From Bacteroidales bacterium (GTDB lineage: Bacteria; Bacteroidota; Bacteroidia; Bacteroidales; Marinilabiliaceae), in assembly GCA_024401355.1 (NCBI GenBank), contig JAKSLF010000027.1:1-38873 (forward strand): DNA of 38,873 nt, written 5' to 3'. The notes below the pieces were generated by a model that saw only the letters and a list, made by a program, of their open reading frames with translations, was not told the DNA's origin and searched no databases. The translations under genes were made by a program, and so were the position numbers. This document shows, in pieces, positions 7,707 through 16,622 of this stretch (positions within the stretch are counted from its first letter, which is position 1; every line of letters begins with the position of its first letter).

Positions 7707-10700
7707 TTACTCCTTCCTCTGCTGCTCGAGCGGAGGATCTTCGTTGAAAGGCAGATAGAAGTAGAAAGTCGTGCCATGATCGGCAATATCGGCACGGCTT
7801 GTGAGCCATATCTGTCCCTTAAGCAAAGTGATGAGATTCTTGACAATGTTGAGTCCGAGACCGAGTCCGGGATATAACGTCTTGTTGTTGTTGAGCTTGC
7901 GGAAAGGCTCGAAGATGACCTCCATCTTATCGGCAGGGATGCCGATGCCGCTATCCTCGATGCGGACGAGGAGAAGGTCGCAGTTGAGCGAAGACGGGAT
8001 GGTGCCAGTGAAGGCATAGTCGGCGAGCTGAGAAGGACGGATGATATCGGCCATGACAGCAACATGTCCGCTTTCGGTGAACTTGAAAGCGTTGCAGCAG
8101 ATGTTGATGATGACCTGACGGAAGCGGTCCTTATCGCTATAGAGTTCGCGGTCGATAGCTTCGAGATCGGCTTCGAGTTTGAACTCGACATTTGGGAACT
8201 TGCGTGCGACAAAGAGCATGGAGTAGACATCGTGAATTTCGCGTGCGACGTTGAAATATTTCATGTTGACACGGAGCTGTCCGCTCTCGATGCGTGAGAC
8301 GTCGAGGAGATCGGAGATGAGGACGAGCATACCCTGGCTACTTTCCTGTATGAGATGTATGAACTCGCGACGGTCGTCGGCAGAGCATTCGGGGTCGGCG
8401 AGCAGCTTGGAGAAACCGACGATACAGTTCATCGGAGTACGCACCTCGTGGGAGAGGTTGGCGAGGAAAGCGGACTTGAGTCGGCTGCTCTCTTCGGCCT
8501 TTTGTCGAGCGACTTCGAGATCGGCGGTACGATCGGCGACCTCTTGTTCGAGGTTCATCTTATGCTGACGGAGTTCGTCGTTTTGGAGTTCGATAATATG
8601 CTGATTACGCATAAGCTCGGTATTGACAAGCTGAAGAGCTCCGGCCTGTCTGGCGACCTCCTGTTCGAGGTATCTACGGCGACGCTTAGTCTCGGCATTC
8701 TTGTAGAGAGCCAAGGCAAAGACGACAAGAATCATGGCAATACCTATAAGAATCCAGAACTCAGGATTTTCGTAGAAGAATACCAAATTGTTGATATAGA
8801 GTGTGCGAACATTCTGGGTAGGATAGCCATTGAGATCGCACGAACGCAACTCGACACGACTGATGCCACGAGGCATATTGGAGAAGAGGATAGAGCTGCC
8901 AGCGTTGACCGTCTTCCAATCGGTATCAGTAGACCAGTCGAGAGCACGCCACTGGAACTTATTCTTTTCAGAATTGCTATAGTTGAGCACCCTGACATTG
9001 AGTTCCATTGCACGAATACCAGTAGGGATAACAATAGTGTCGCTGCGACCATACTGATAGTCGACCGTATAGGCGTCGTAGGCGTTGGACATGGAGTTCA
9101 TATACTTATAGGAACCGACAACAGGTGCGGGGAAATAATCGTTGGTGATGAAATCGTTGCCACGGAACTCGACAAATCCATTTTGTCCGGCCATCAGGAC
9201 AGTGCCGTCGGGTGAGAGTTCGGCCGTTGACGTATTGAAATCGATGTTGACATTATAGTCGGAGAGGTCGTATTCGTAGAAACATCCGTTGCTATTGTTG
9301 ATGCAGACAACTCGATTGGAACTAGCGACCCATACATTTTTGTAGCTATCGACAACCATCGACTTGAGGGCATCGTTGAGAACATTGCCATATTCGACCT
9401 TAGAAAGATGTCGCTTGGAAGGGAGATAGTAGTAGAGTCCGTCGACACAACAAATCCATATTTCGCGGATATTGTCTCTGACCTGCGAATGGATGCCAAG
9501 AATGTTGGTAGTAGATTCGCCAACTGTGGCATGAAGTCGCATTTCGCTATTCAGCATATTATAGCTGTAGAGCTGAGAACGTCGGTCGCAAATCCATACA
9601 ATAGAATCTCCGTCGTAGTGTACCTTAGTGATAGGCGATTCCTTCTTGCTGCATATAACGGAAGACGACTTCTTCTGTGGATCGTAGATACAGACATTGG
9701 AACCGCATGAGAAGAGAATCCGACCATTGTCGATCATCTGGAAATCGTTGATAGCCGAAGTGGCTTTATTTCTATCTTTGGACAAACAGTCGACAACGAT
9801 AGAAGTCTTGCCGGTCTTATGGTCGTAGCACAAGATGCGATAGACATTACGGAAATAAGTAAGTGCATGAATGGTATCGTCGACACAGCCGAAGAAGCCC
9901 CATTGTTCGTTTCTGCCGTTACGTATATCCTCCTGGAGGAAGAGGAACGAATCGGGCTTGCGGTGGTAGAGTCCGTCCTGGATAATCCACGTCCAGTATC
10001 CGCCCTTAAAATCCTTATGTATGAGGAAGGAATTGCAGGTTCTGGAATCGGTGACACGGCGAAGATCGACGACATTGAACCTGGAGGTATAGTAGTCGTT
10101 CTTGACAAGTCCCTCGCCGGAGCAGATGAAACAGATAGACTGGTTGCGAAGTCGGCAGAAACTGTTGACATTGGAGAAACTGACCGAGAGATTGCGTGCG
10201 AGCGTCTCGTCGACCTGCTGGGTGGCATAGTCGAACATCTTGATATCCTTGCCATTGGTAGAGTACCAGATACCGTCGTCCATGCAGACAAAGTCTTTGG
10301 GTCGACCATGACCATTGTATATCACCTTAGTGTTGCCGGTAAAGACATTATAGCGGCAGAAGATGAAACGAGCCTGTCCGGACTGATTCCTGGCGATAGG
10401 TGTGGAAAGCTCGAGCATAAGAATAGAGTCGTTGACCTGGTCGATATGTCGGAGATTAGTAAATACGCCAGTGTCGATATCAATCCATTCGAACCTTGGC
10501 TTAGGTACGGAACGTTCAACGATGCGGCACAACCTGGTGAGATTATCTCCAATAGAATCGCATCGGCTGACCATATAGTCGTAGCCGGCCATGTGGAGCA
10601 TGCGAGAATGGGCAGTCTTGTCGGAATCGAAAGGACCGATAACCTCGCCGGTCTGCTTATGGAGAAGTATATGACCACTGCGAGTAGAAGACATGAGCAA

Positions 10701-11189
10701 CGTGTCATTGTAGTTGTAGAGTCCGACAATGAAATTCTCGAATGTGGACAGGTCTAACTCAATATTGTACTTGATAATCTTCTTTTCGAAAGTGTAGTAG
10801 TCGATGCAAGCGAGTTCCAGGCGTCGGGAGAATGCGGCCCAGATGCAATGGTTGATAGTATCTTCACAGATAGCGGAGATGTCGTTGACATAGTGGTCTC
10901 GGCTTTCGGTAGAGAAAAACGTCTCGAAACGGAGACCATCGTAACGGGCAACGCCATTGTTAGTAGAGACCCAGATGAATCCGTTGCGGTCTTCGATAGC
11001 GTGGTGGCAAACGCGTTTGCCAAGTCCCTTGTTGACAATCTCGAGATAGGGATGCTTGTTGATGAGTCCAGAAGAGTTTCGCGACTGGACGTTGTCGTCA
11101 AAATCCGGTTGAGCCATGGCACAGATGCTAGACAAAAGCACCAGAGCCATCAAAGCACCACGAAATATGTCAAAGCATGTCTTTTTCAC
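7707..11189 (-). CDS. Two-component sensor histidine kinase with reg_prop beta-propeller sensor
   Basis: This 1160-residue membrane sensor kinase starts with a signal peptide ending near ICAMAQ. Residues about 45-790 resemble the large periplasmic propeller sensor of Bacteroidota glycan sensors: GFIWVSTNNGVARYDGLRFE near residue 70, several WI/VWIC repeats, then a Y_Y_Y-like sandwich ending in RTLYINNLVFF. A single membrane segment follows at 811-830, then a coiled coil at about 835-905. The HisKA motif NLSHEVRTPM places the phospho-accepting His at 914. The ATPase domain has Asn1033 (N box), DSGIGI from Asp1079 (G1), FEPF and GLGLGLNIV (G2). Unlike hybrid two-component glycan sensors, it ends after the ATPase domain with no receiver or AraC domain. 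No response regulator gene is in the window. It follows the GH105 gene by 26 bases, suggesting a role in sensing a plant glycan fragment; that is inference. Confidence 0.92.
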   Translation of the reverse strand: MKKTCFDIFRGALMALVLLSSICAMAQPDFDDNVQSRNSSGLINKHPYLEIVNKGLGKRVCHHAIEDRNGFIWVSTNNGVARYDGLRFETFFSTESRDHYVNDISAICEDTINHCIWAAFSRRLELACIDYYTFEKKIIKYNIELDLSTFENFIVGLYNYNDTLLMSSTRSGHILLHKQTGEVIGPFDSDKTAHSRMLHMAGYDYMVSRCDSIGDNLTRLCRIVERSVPKPRFEWIDIDTGVFTNLRHIDQVNDSILMLELSTPIARNQSGQARFIFCRYNVFTGNTKVIYNGHGRPKDFVCMDDGIWYSTNGKDIKMFDYATQQVDETLARNLSVSFSNVNSFCRLRNQSICFICSGEGLVKNDYYTSRFNVVDLRRVTDSRTCNSFLIHKDFKGGYWTWIIQDGLYHRKPDSFLFLQEDIRNGRNEQWGFFGCVDDTIHALTYFRNVYRILCYDHKTGKTSIVVDCLSKDRNKATSAINDFQMIDNGRILFSCGSNVCIYDPQKKSSSVICSKKESPITKVHYDGDSIVWICDRRSQLYSYNMLNSEMRLHATVGESTTNILGIHSQVRDNIREIWICCVDGLYYYLPSKRHLSKVEYGNVLNDALKSMVVDSYKNVWVASSNRVVCINNSNGCFYEYDLSDYNVNIDFNTSTAELSPDGTVLMAGQNGFVEFRGNDFITNDYFPAPVVGSYKYMNSMSNAYDAYTVDYQYGRSDTIVIPTGIRAMELNVRVLNYSNSEKNKFQWRALDWSTDTDWKTVNAGSSILFSNMPRGISRVELRSCDLNGYPTQNVRTLYINNLVFFYENPEFWILIGIAMILVVFALALYKNAETKRRRRYLEQEVARQAGALQLVNTELMRNQHIIELQNDELRQHKMNLEQEVADRTADLEVARQKAEESSRLKSAFLANLSHEVRTPMNCIVGFSKLLADPECSADDRREFIHLIQESSQGMLVLISDLLDVSRIESGQLRVNMKYFNVAREIHDVYSMLFVARKFPNVEFKLEADLEAIDRELYSDKDRFRQVIINICCNAFKFTESGHVAVMADIIRPSQLADYAFTGTIPSSLNCDLLLVRIEDSGIGIPADKMEVIFEPFRKLNNNKTLYPGLGLGLNIVKNLITLLKGQIWLTSRADIADHGTTFYFYLPFNEDPPLEQQRKE

Positions 11190-11215
11190 ATCAAAACCTT
11201 ACTAAATATTAACAA

Positions 11216-12355
11216 TCATCGTCCGGCTGCAATCGCCATCTTATAGACTTCGGAAGCAGCGAGGAGGAAACACCCGGTACCATAGTCCTCGAAATCGGGA
11301 CGGCTATCGAAAGTAACAGGCTGACCATCAGACGGCTGCTTACCAGTTCCCTGGACGTAAGCGAGACTGCCATCGGTACGGACACAACAGCTGACCATGG
11401 CATTCCAAGCCTTCAGGACAACAGGTTCGTATGTTGCCTTGTCGAGAATGCCATTGTTGACACCCCACGCAAGAGAATAGACGAAAAGAGCGGTACCGGA
11501 GAGTTCGATGCCTCCATAATTGTCTTCGCACAAGAGGCTGACATTCCAGAAACCATCGGTACGCTGGCAGTTGACAACAGCCTTGGCCATCGAGAGGAAA
11601 TCGGCAACAAACTGTGACCTATGGACAGCAGAGGCAGGCATCTCGGCAATAGTGCGAACGAGAGCAGCGATGACCCATCCGTTGCCTCTTGACCAATAGC
11701 AGTTGGCTCCATTGGGTTCCTTATAAGGAGGGACAAAATCGGCATCGCGCCACCAGAGTCCTTCATTGACATTGAAGAGTCCGCCACCGATAACATTGCG
11801 AGAATAGGAATACATCTGCCACATCTTCTCGAAATAACGTTCGTCGCCGGTCAGAGCACCCATCTTGGCAAGTGACGGCATATACATCTGAATAGCATCG
11901 ATCCAAGTCCAGTCGTCGACCTTAGCATTGCCTAACATCATAGCCATCTGAGCTCGAGTAGGACGCAAATGCTGCTCGATAGGACAGAGACGATAGAGGT
12001 CGATATAAGTCTGTGAGGCACAAAGATCGTCGGCATTGCGAGTAGCAGGAGAACTGCGGAAATTCCACTTATGAAACTCGGCCCAATTGTAGGCATAGTC
12101 GTAATACTCTTCGCGAGGGTTGCAACCGTACCATGCCATAAGTCCTTCGTAGTAGACGCCGCGAGTCCAGATATTGCTAGGACGAGTTTTTCCACGGACG
12201 AAAGAATTGGCAGTATAGTCGGAATACGTTGTCATAAAATAGGAGTTGACGAGATCGCACACCTTACGGACATCGGTCGACGAAGGCATTGGCTGTGCGG
12301 CAGTTGACAGACTAGCCAGCACCCAAAGTATAAAACAAAAGAATCGTCTATTCAT
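11216..12355 (-). CDS. GH105 family unsaturated rhamnogalacturonyl hydrolase
   Basis: This 379-residue protein matches GH105 (YteR-like), enzymes that hydrolyse the unsaturated uronic acid left by polysaccharide lyases, typically on rhamnogalacturonan. A signal peptide ends near STAAQ (residue 21), so it is exported. Family landmarks are RGVYYEGLMAWYG near 65-77, NADDLCASQTYIDLY near 107-121, DDWTWIDAIQMYMPSLAKMG near 147-166 with Asp153 in the catalytic position by analogy, CYWSRGNGWVIAALVR, and GTGCFLLAASEVYK near the end. Length is normal. A TATCTTTG element lies 18 bases upstream, so it probably heads a unit with the sensor kinase, methyltransferase and lipoprotein. GH88 is a related alternative, but the RGNGW context favours GH105. 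Confidence 0.88.
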   Translation of the reverse strand: MNRRFFCFILWVLASLSTAAQPMPSSTDVRKVCDLVNSYFMTTYSDYTANSFVRGKTRPSNIWTRGVYYEGLMAWYGCNPREEYYDYAYNWAEFHKWNFRSSPATRNADDLCASQTYIDLYRLCPIEQHLRPTRAQMAMMLGNAKVDDWTWIDAIQMYMPSLAKMGALTGDERYFEKMWQMYSYSRNVIGGGLFNVNEGLWWRDADFVPPYKEPNGANCYWSRGNGWVIAALVRTIAEMPASAVHRSQFVADFLSMAKAVVNCQRTDGFWNVSLLCEDNYGGIELSGTALFVYSLAWGVNNGILDKATYEPVVLKAWNAMVSCCVRTDGSLAYVQGTGKQPSDGQPVTFDSRPDFEDYGTGCFLLAASEVYKMAIAAGR

Positions 12356-12373
12356 GACTTGTGATTAATTCCT

Positions 12374-12381
12374 CAAAGATA
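12374..12381 (-). promoter_or_regulatory. -7 element of the GH105 gene
   Basis: A perfect TATCTTTG on the minus strand lies in the 35-base gap after the vWA gene, 18 bases before the GH105 ATG. It suggests a transcription start splitting the nine-gene minus-strand run. No good -33 TTTG is visible. Confidence 0.5.
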
Positions 12382-12390
12382 AGAAAACTT

Positions 12391-13584
12391 TTACTTAATC
12401 ACGCAGCATCGGCCTATTTTCTCCATCCACTCGTGGTGAGCTTCATATTCGCTTTCGGTATTGCAGACCCAAAGTACCTTAGTGGGACCCAAATTACCGA
12501 CCTCGGGACGCTGTGCATAACCATCGGTAAGGATGACAAGTCCGTCGTACTGAGGGTGCTGTGAAACATAGTCGAAAAGCATTTGGAAACTGGTGCCGCC
12601 ACGACCATTGACGGTGACCTTGGTGACAGCCTTTTTCAGCGGAACTATTTCACCCATAGCGACATCGAACTGGACAGTATCGACCTGCTCGATGCCATAG
12701 CGGAAGAACCTGTTGACCACACTATAGAAACGACTTATATCGTCATCCATGATAGAACCACTGACATCGACAGCGACGAGAAGACTCGTTGAAAAGCGGT
12801 AGATGCTACCCATATTTTCAAAATCGGTGCGTCGGTTGGGTCTCATACGAGTCAGATTGCGACGCGACGACATGACCGAAGATCGGAATCCGGACATCAC
12901 CTTACGATAGTCGATGCGAGCCTGCGTAGAGGCGATAATCTCTTCGACAAGAGAGCCTGGCAACGAGCCCCATTGGCGAACATTTTGTATTATGCGGTTG
13001 ATGTTGACAACCTGCATCTCGTCTTCGTGCCACAACTCGCTCTGGGAACTTTTGGAATTGGACGAGTCGCTTTGGTCGTGAGAGTTGTCGGAATTGGAAT
13101 TGTTGGGAGTCTGGCGGTGACTATTGTCGTCGGACGAATTGTCGGCATTGCCTTGGTTTTGGTCGTTGAGCCGATGGGCGTACCATTCATAATACTGGCC
13201 GCCATCGAGACCATGCTGAGTCACGGTATCGAGATTGATAGCTGAGAAATCGTAGTTGTCGGTGAGGACACAATTGCTAGCAATAGTCAGAATCTCATTG
13301 GAGCAATTTTCGGGACGTCGGGTATAGGGATGCTTTAGCATAATACGGATGACCTCGGAACGCATAAGCATCTCGATAGTCGGAAGGTCCATCTCGTCCA
13401 TGATTTCGGGCTGATAGTCGATGCGTCCCTCACCAGAACGGATGCTGCACGACATGGAAAAATCGGGACGGACATCGCACGAACAGAGAACAGCATGGAG
13501 GGCAGGGTCGCTGAGAAACCATTGATCGTAGACACTACGAATGCGATCTTCGACAGAACAATCCTTATCAGATTTGGTTGACAT
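12391..13584 (-). CDS. vWA-domain protein, DUF2201-like with degenerate metallopeptidase motif
   Basis: This 397-residue soluble protein has three parts. The N-terminal 1-130 region resembles the metallopeptidase-like domain that precedes vWA in DUF2201 proteins, but where the family has HExxH this protein reads SEVIR at 76-80, with a His at 85 remaining. Residues about 140-182 are a low-complexity Asn/Ser/Asp linker. The C-terminal 265-397 is a von Willebrand A domain with the metal-ion site DVSGS at 273-277, GGTS at 329-332 and LTDG at 352-355. Such proteins commonly act as substrate or target adaptors for MoxR-type AAA ATPases. Its start overlaps the end of the AAA ATPase gene by 17 bases, implying coupled translation. 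The domain assignment of the N-terminal part is from pattern and context, not a search. Confidence 0.85.
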   Translation of the reverse strand: MSTKSDKDCSVEDRIRSVYDQWFLSDPALHAVLCSCDVRPDFSMSCSIRSGEGRIDYQPEIMDEMDLPTIEMLMRSEVIRIMLKHPYTRRPENCSNEILTIASNCVLTDNYDFSAINLDTVTQHGLDGGQYYEWYAHRLNDQNQGNADNSSDDNSHRQTPNNSNSDNSHDQSDSSNSKSSQSELWHEDEMQVVNINRIIQNVRQWGSLPGSLVEEIIASTQARIDYRKVMSGFRSSVMSSRRNLTRMRPNRRTDFENMGSIYRFSTSLLVAVDVSGSIMDDDISRFYSVVNRFFRYGIEQVDTVQFDVAMGEIVPLKKAVTKVTVNGRGGTSFQMLFDYVSQHPQYDGLVILTDGYAQRPEVGNLGPTKVLWVCNTESEYEAHHEWMEKIGRCCVIK

Positions 13585-14638
13585 ACTCCATCATATTGTC
13601 ATAGACCTCGGGTGTCTCGGTAATAATAAAAGCAACCGCTTCGGGATAGAGTCCCGACGTAAAGAGCGAAGCGAAATGAGCCATAGACTCCTTCTGAGAC
13701 TTTGACGTCAGCGAGATATATTTCTTGAGATTAGAGGCTGCGACAGCCTTATCGGAAGGAGCGATACCAGAGGACTCGAGAGTGCGAAAAAGAGCCTCGT
13801 TGACCTGCGACAACTGATGAATGCGATAAGCAGCGAGAGTCGGCTCTACCCTATCGAAATCGAGAAGGACATCGACTCCGCTTACAATTCTGTTTTCGGC
13901 AACACTAGCCATGAAACTAGCTGCAGCAGGGACACCGACAATGCCGGCAATAGTCTTTCCGTGTATAGCTCCGAGTGAAGGTGAATCCTTTATAATATCA
14001 GACACCTTGTGCCAAGCGCGTCTGTCGGGAGTCTTGTCGAGACCTGTGTCGGCCTGGCGTCCTTTACCCTCTTCGCCATCGAGCCAGACAGAAGATTCAC
14101 CGAGAAAATCGACAACACGCTGGTCGATGCCAGAACGAGAAGCCCAAAGGAGCCATTCGGCCACCGTAGGACAGAAACAATAAACATTGAAACGAGACAC
14201 GAGAGCCGGATCGAGGTCGGTCAGCTGGTACTCCTCGCCATCGTTAACAGCCGAGATGATGCGTGAACCTTCGGGAAGTGAACGTCCGGCAAGTTTGCGG
14301 TTGAGAGCCAAGTCCATGATAGTCTGCAGCACCTCAGGTCTGGCACGGTTGAGTTCGTCGAGGAAAAGCACGACAGGTTTGCCATCGGTAGGGAACCAGT
14401 ATGGCGGCATGAAATCGGTCTTGCCCTCTTCGCCATTACGAACTGGAAGACCTATGAGGTCGCCAGGGTCGCTCATCTGTCCAAGGAAGAGAACAACAAC
14501 ACGCATCCCTTTCTTCTCGTAGTAGTCGGTCAGGATCTGCGACTTGCCGATACCATGTCTTCCGACAAGCATAATATTTTGGCATGAAGGCGTAACATCG
14601 AGAATGTCAATAAGCTCCTGTGTGTTGATGTTTATCAT
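13568..14638 (-). CDS. MoxR-like AAA+ ATPase
   Basis: This 356-residue protein is an AAA+ ATPase of the MoxR/AAA_5 type, soluble and cytoplasmic. Walker A is GRHGIGKS at 26-33. The Walker B LFLDEL is at 91-96, with the following NRARPEVLQTIMDLALNRKL typical of MoxR. Sensor 1 is Asn132 in ISAVND. The likely arginine finger is Arg149 in DPALVSRF. The C-terminal part from about 230 is helical and less conserved. MoxR ATPases usually work with a vWA protein encoded next to them in the maturation or remodelling of a complex, and here the vWA gene overlaps by 17 bases. The preceding unknown protein gene ends 24 bases upstream. The client is unknown. Confidence 0.93.
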   Translation of the reverse strand: MININTQELIDILDVTPSCQNIMLVGRHGIGKSQILTDYYEKKGMRVVVLFLGQMSDPGDLIGLPVRNGEEGKTDFMPPYWFPTDGKPVVLFLDELNRARPEVLQTIMDLALNRKLAGRSLPEGSRIISAVNDGEEYQLTDLDPALVSRFNVYCFCPTVAEWLLWASRSGIDQRVVDFLGESSVWLDGEEGKGRQADTGLDKTPDRRAWHKVSDIIKDSPSLGAIHGKTIAGIVGVPAAASFMASVAENRIVSGVDVLLDFDRVEPTLAAYRIHQLSQVNEALFRTLESSGIAPSDKAVAASNLKKYISLTSKSQKESMAHFASLFTSGLYPEAVAFIITETPEVYDNMMEYVNQI

Positions 14639-14662
14639 TGCTTTGAAAAATTACGTATATCA

Positions 14663-15421
14663 CTAACACTCGATCCACATAGTCGACTGCTGGTCGAGAA
14701 CGGAACAACGAGTGAGTTTCATTGGCTTGCCCAGCTTCGTTACAATATCGTTGACCTGCATTGCGGCATCGACGGCATTGTCAATTTGATCGCGGAACGA
14801 GCTAGTGGCGAAAGAGAATTCCATCAGTTGCTTTTGGGCGATGAGAAAGACAATCTTGGTCTGCACCGCTTGATGGATGACATAGAACTTAATGCCAGTT
14901 CCAGCAAGTCGACTCTTGACCAGAGCCTCAACAGCCGTATTTGTTATCTTGCTACCGATCAACCTCTTGCGACATTCGACAACATAGGCATCCCAGTCGC
15001 CACCACTCCACTGGAGGAAAAGACTGTCGGCCTCGGCTAGGAAATCGACAAGTTGAGAAGCACTAACAAACGACACATCCTTAGTAAACTCGTAGTCGCC
15101 AGGTTGCATAACAAGATGCATTCCCTGTTTTTTCTCAGACGAAGAATATCCATGAAGAGTCCACTCGGTATGTTCAAGGACAATACGTGAAGTGCCATAG
15201 ACACCACGAGAATCGAGTGGCATAGTCATCGAACCAAGTCGACGCCTACTTATTTCATCGGATATGTCGGAACGTGAAAGCAGCTGCCCCGTTGGTGCCC
15301 AAGCCTTGGCATCGAACAGTTCAGCTGCAGTCTGATGGATAAATTTATTTTTTAGTGGAGTAAGGTTGCTGCCATCGCCAAGTCGTGCGGTCAGTTCATT
15401 GCGAAATGAAATCTTCGGCAT
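14663..15421 (-). CDS. Uncharacterised protein linked to AAA/vWA pair
   Basis: I do not recognise this 252-residue protein. It has no signal peptide or membrane segment, no Cys clusters and no nucleotide-binding motif, so it is a soluble cytoplasmic protein. The N-terminal 100 residues are polar and basic with SRRRLGSMTMPLDSRGVYG. The middle contains LFLQWSGGDWDAYVVECRK, rich in aromatic residues, and the end has a predicted helix around DQIDNAVDAAMQVNDIV. It lies 28 bases after dnaJ and 24 before the AAA ATPase, so it is probably a third member of that functional unit, for example a substrate or adaptor; that is inference. A clear AGGAG ribosome binding site precedes its ATG, which is unusual here and supports the start at 15421. 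Confidence 0.85.
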   Translation of the reverse strand: MPKISFRNELTARLGDGSNLTPLKNKFIHQTAAELFDAKAWAPTGQLLSRSDISDEISRRRLGSMTMPLDSRGVYGTSRIVLEHTEWTLHGYSSSEKKQGMHLVMQPGDYEFTKDVSFVSASQLVDFLAEADSLFLQWSGGDWDAYVVECRKRLIGSKITNTAVEALVKSRLAGTGIKFYVIHQAVQTKIVFLIAQKQLMEFSFATSSFRDQIDNAVDAAMQVNDIVTKLGKPMKLTRCSVLDQQSTMWIEC

Positions 15422-15449
15422 AGCCTTACACTCCTTAAAAATAATAATA

Positions 15450-16589
15450 TTAATTGAACATAGACTTCATGCGAGAGAAGAAGCCAGCCTTCTCAGTAGC
15501 CGATGGCTTGAAAGAAGGAGAATCCTTAAGTTGTTCGACAATCTTAGTCTCGTCCTTAGTAAGACTCTTAGGGATAAAGACATCGACACGAACAAGGAGA
15601 TCGCCCTTAGAACGGCTATTGACATCAGGAAGACCCTTACCCTGGAGACGGAGCACCTTGCCAGGCTGTGTACCAGCCTCGATCTTGAGTCGGACCTTGC
15701 CATCAACAGTAGGGATCTCGACCTGAGTGCCGAGCAAAACGTCGGGAACACCAAGATAGAGATGATAGATAAGGTTGCTACCATCGCGAACGAGCTCGCC
15801 ATGTGGCTCTTCGTCAATCACAACCAGAAGGTCGCCATTGATACCATCGCCCTTAGCAGCATTACCCTTACCGGCAACATTGAGCTGCATACCAGCTTCG
15901 ACACCAGCAGGAATCTTTACAGAGACGACCTCTTCCTTCTCGACAAGTCCGGAGCCATGACAACAAGTACACCTGTCGGTAATAGTCTTGCCTTCACCAT
16001 TACAGTAAGGACAAGTAGACTGGCTCTGCATTGGTCCGAGGAAAGACTGAACGACCTGTGTGATGACACCGGTGCCATGACAATGTGAACAAGTCTTGAT
16101 GCTTGACGAATCCTTAGCTCCCGAGCCGTTACACTTGTCACACTGAACCAATTTCTTTACCTTAAACTTCTTCTCGACGCCGTTGGCAATCTCGCTGAGG
16201 TTGAGCTTAACCTTAACACGAAGGCTGGAACCCTTATTGACACGTCGGCCACCACGGCTACGACCACCGCCGAATCCAAAGCTACCAAAGATGTCGCCAA
16301 ACTGGCTGAAAATATCGTCCATAGACATACCGCCACCATAGTAGCCGCCGCCACCGCCGCCATTTTCGAATGCGGCATGACCGAACTGGTCGTATTTGGC
16401 CTTTTTCTCCTCATTGGAGAGTACATCGTAGGCTTCGGCAGCCTCCTTGAACTTCTCCTCAGCATCCTTATCGTCAGGATTCTTGTCAGGATGGTATTTG
16501 ATGGCCAACTTACGGTAAGCCTTCTTTATTTCGTCAGCTGTAGCGTTCTTGCTAACGCCAAGCACCTCGTAATAATCTCTCTTTGCCAT
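15450..16589 (-). CDS. dnaJ: Chaperone protein DnaJ
   Basis: This 379-residue protein is a full-length type I J-protein, the co-chaperone that delivers unfolded proteins to DnaK and stimulates its ATPase. The J domain covers residues 1-70 with HPD at 33-35. A Gly/Phe-rich linker follows (about 75-125, with GGGGGG and FGSFGFGGG). Four CxxCxGxG zinc repeats come next in the region of about 150-215: [24 protein letters not shown] and CTCCHGSG. The C-terminal substrate-binding domains complete it. It lies 33 bases after grpE in the same orientation, the common arrangement, while dnaK is not in the window. The downstream neighbours (unknown, AAA, vWA) are not standard for dnaJ in well-studied species. 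Confidence 0.98.
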   Translation of the reverse strand: MAKRDYYEVLGVSKNATADEIKKAYRKLAIKYHPDKNPDDKDAEEKFKEAAEAYDVLSNEEKKAKYDQFGHAAFENGGGGGGYYGGGMSMDDIFSQFGDIFGSFGFGGGRSRGGRRVNKGSSLRVKVKLNLSEIANGVEKKFKVKKLVQCDKCNGSGAKDSSSIKTCSHCHGTGVITQVVQSFLGPMQSQSTCPYCNGEGKTITDRCTCCHGSGLVEKEEVVSVKIPAGVEAGMQLNVAGKGNAAKGDGINGDLLVVIDEEPHGELVRDGSNLIYHLYLGVPDVLLGTQVEIPTVDGKVRLKIEAGTQPGKVLRLQGKGLPDVNSRSKGDLLVRVDVFIPKSLTKDETKIVEQLKDSPSFKPSATEKAGFFSRMKSMFN

Positions 16590-16622
16590 TTTTCTTCTAA
16601 CTCCTAATTAAGTTACTCCTCA

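Noticed and set aside
8355-9215. 286-residue plus-strand frame opposite the sensor kinase
   Set aside because: Same antisense effect; lacks promoter and recognisable motifs.
9819-10757. 312-residue plus-strand frame opposite the sensor kinase
   Set aside because: Antisense shadow of a well-supported 1160-residue gene; no start signal or domain pattern.
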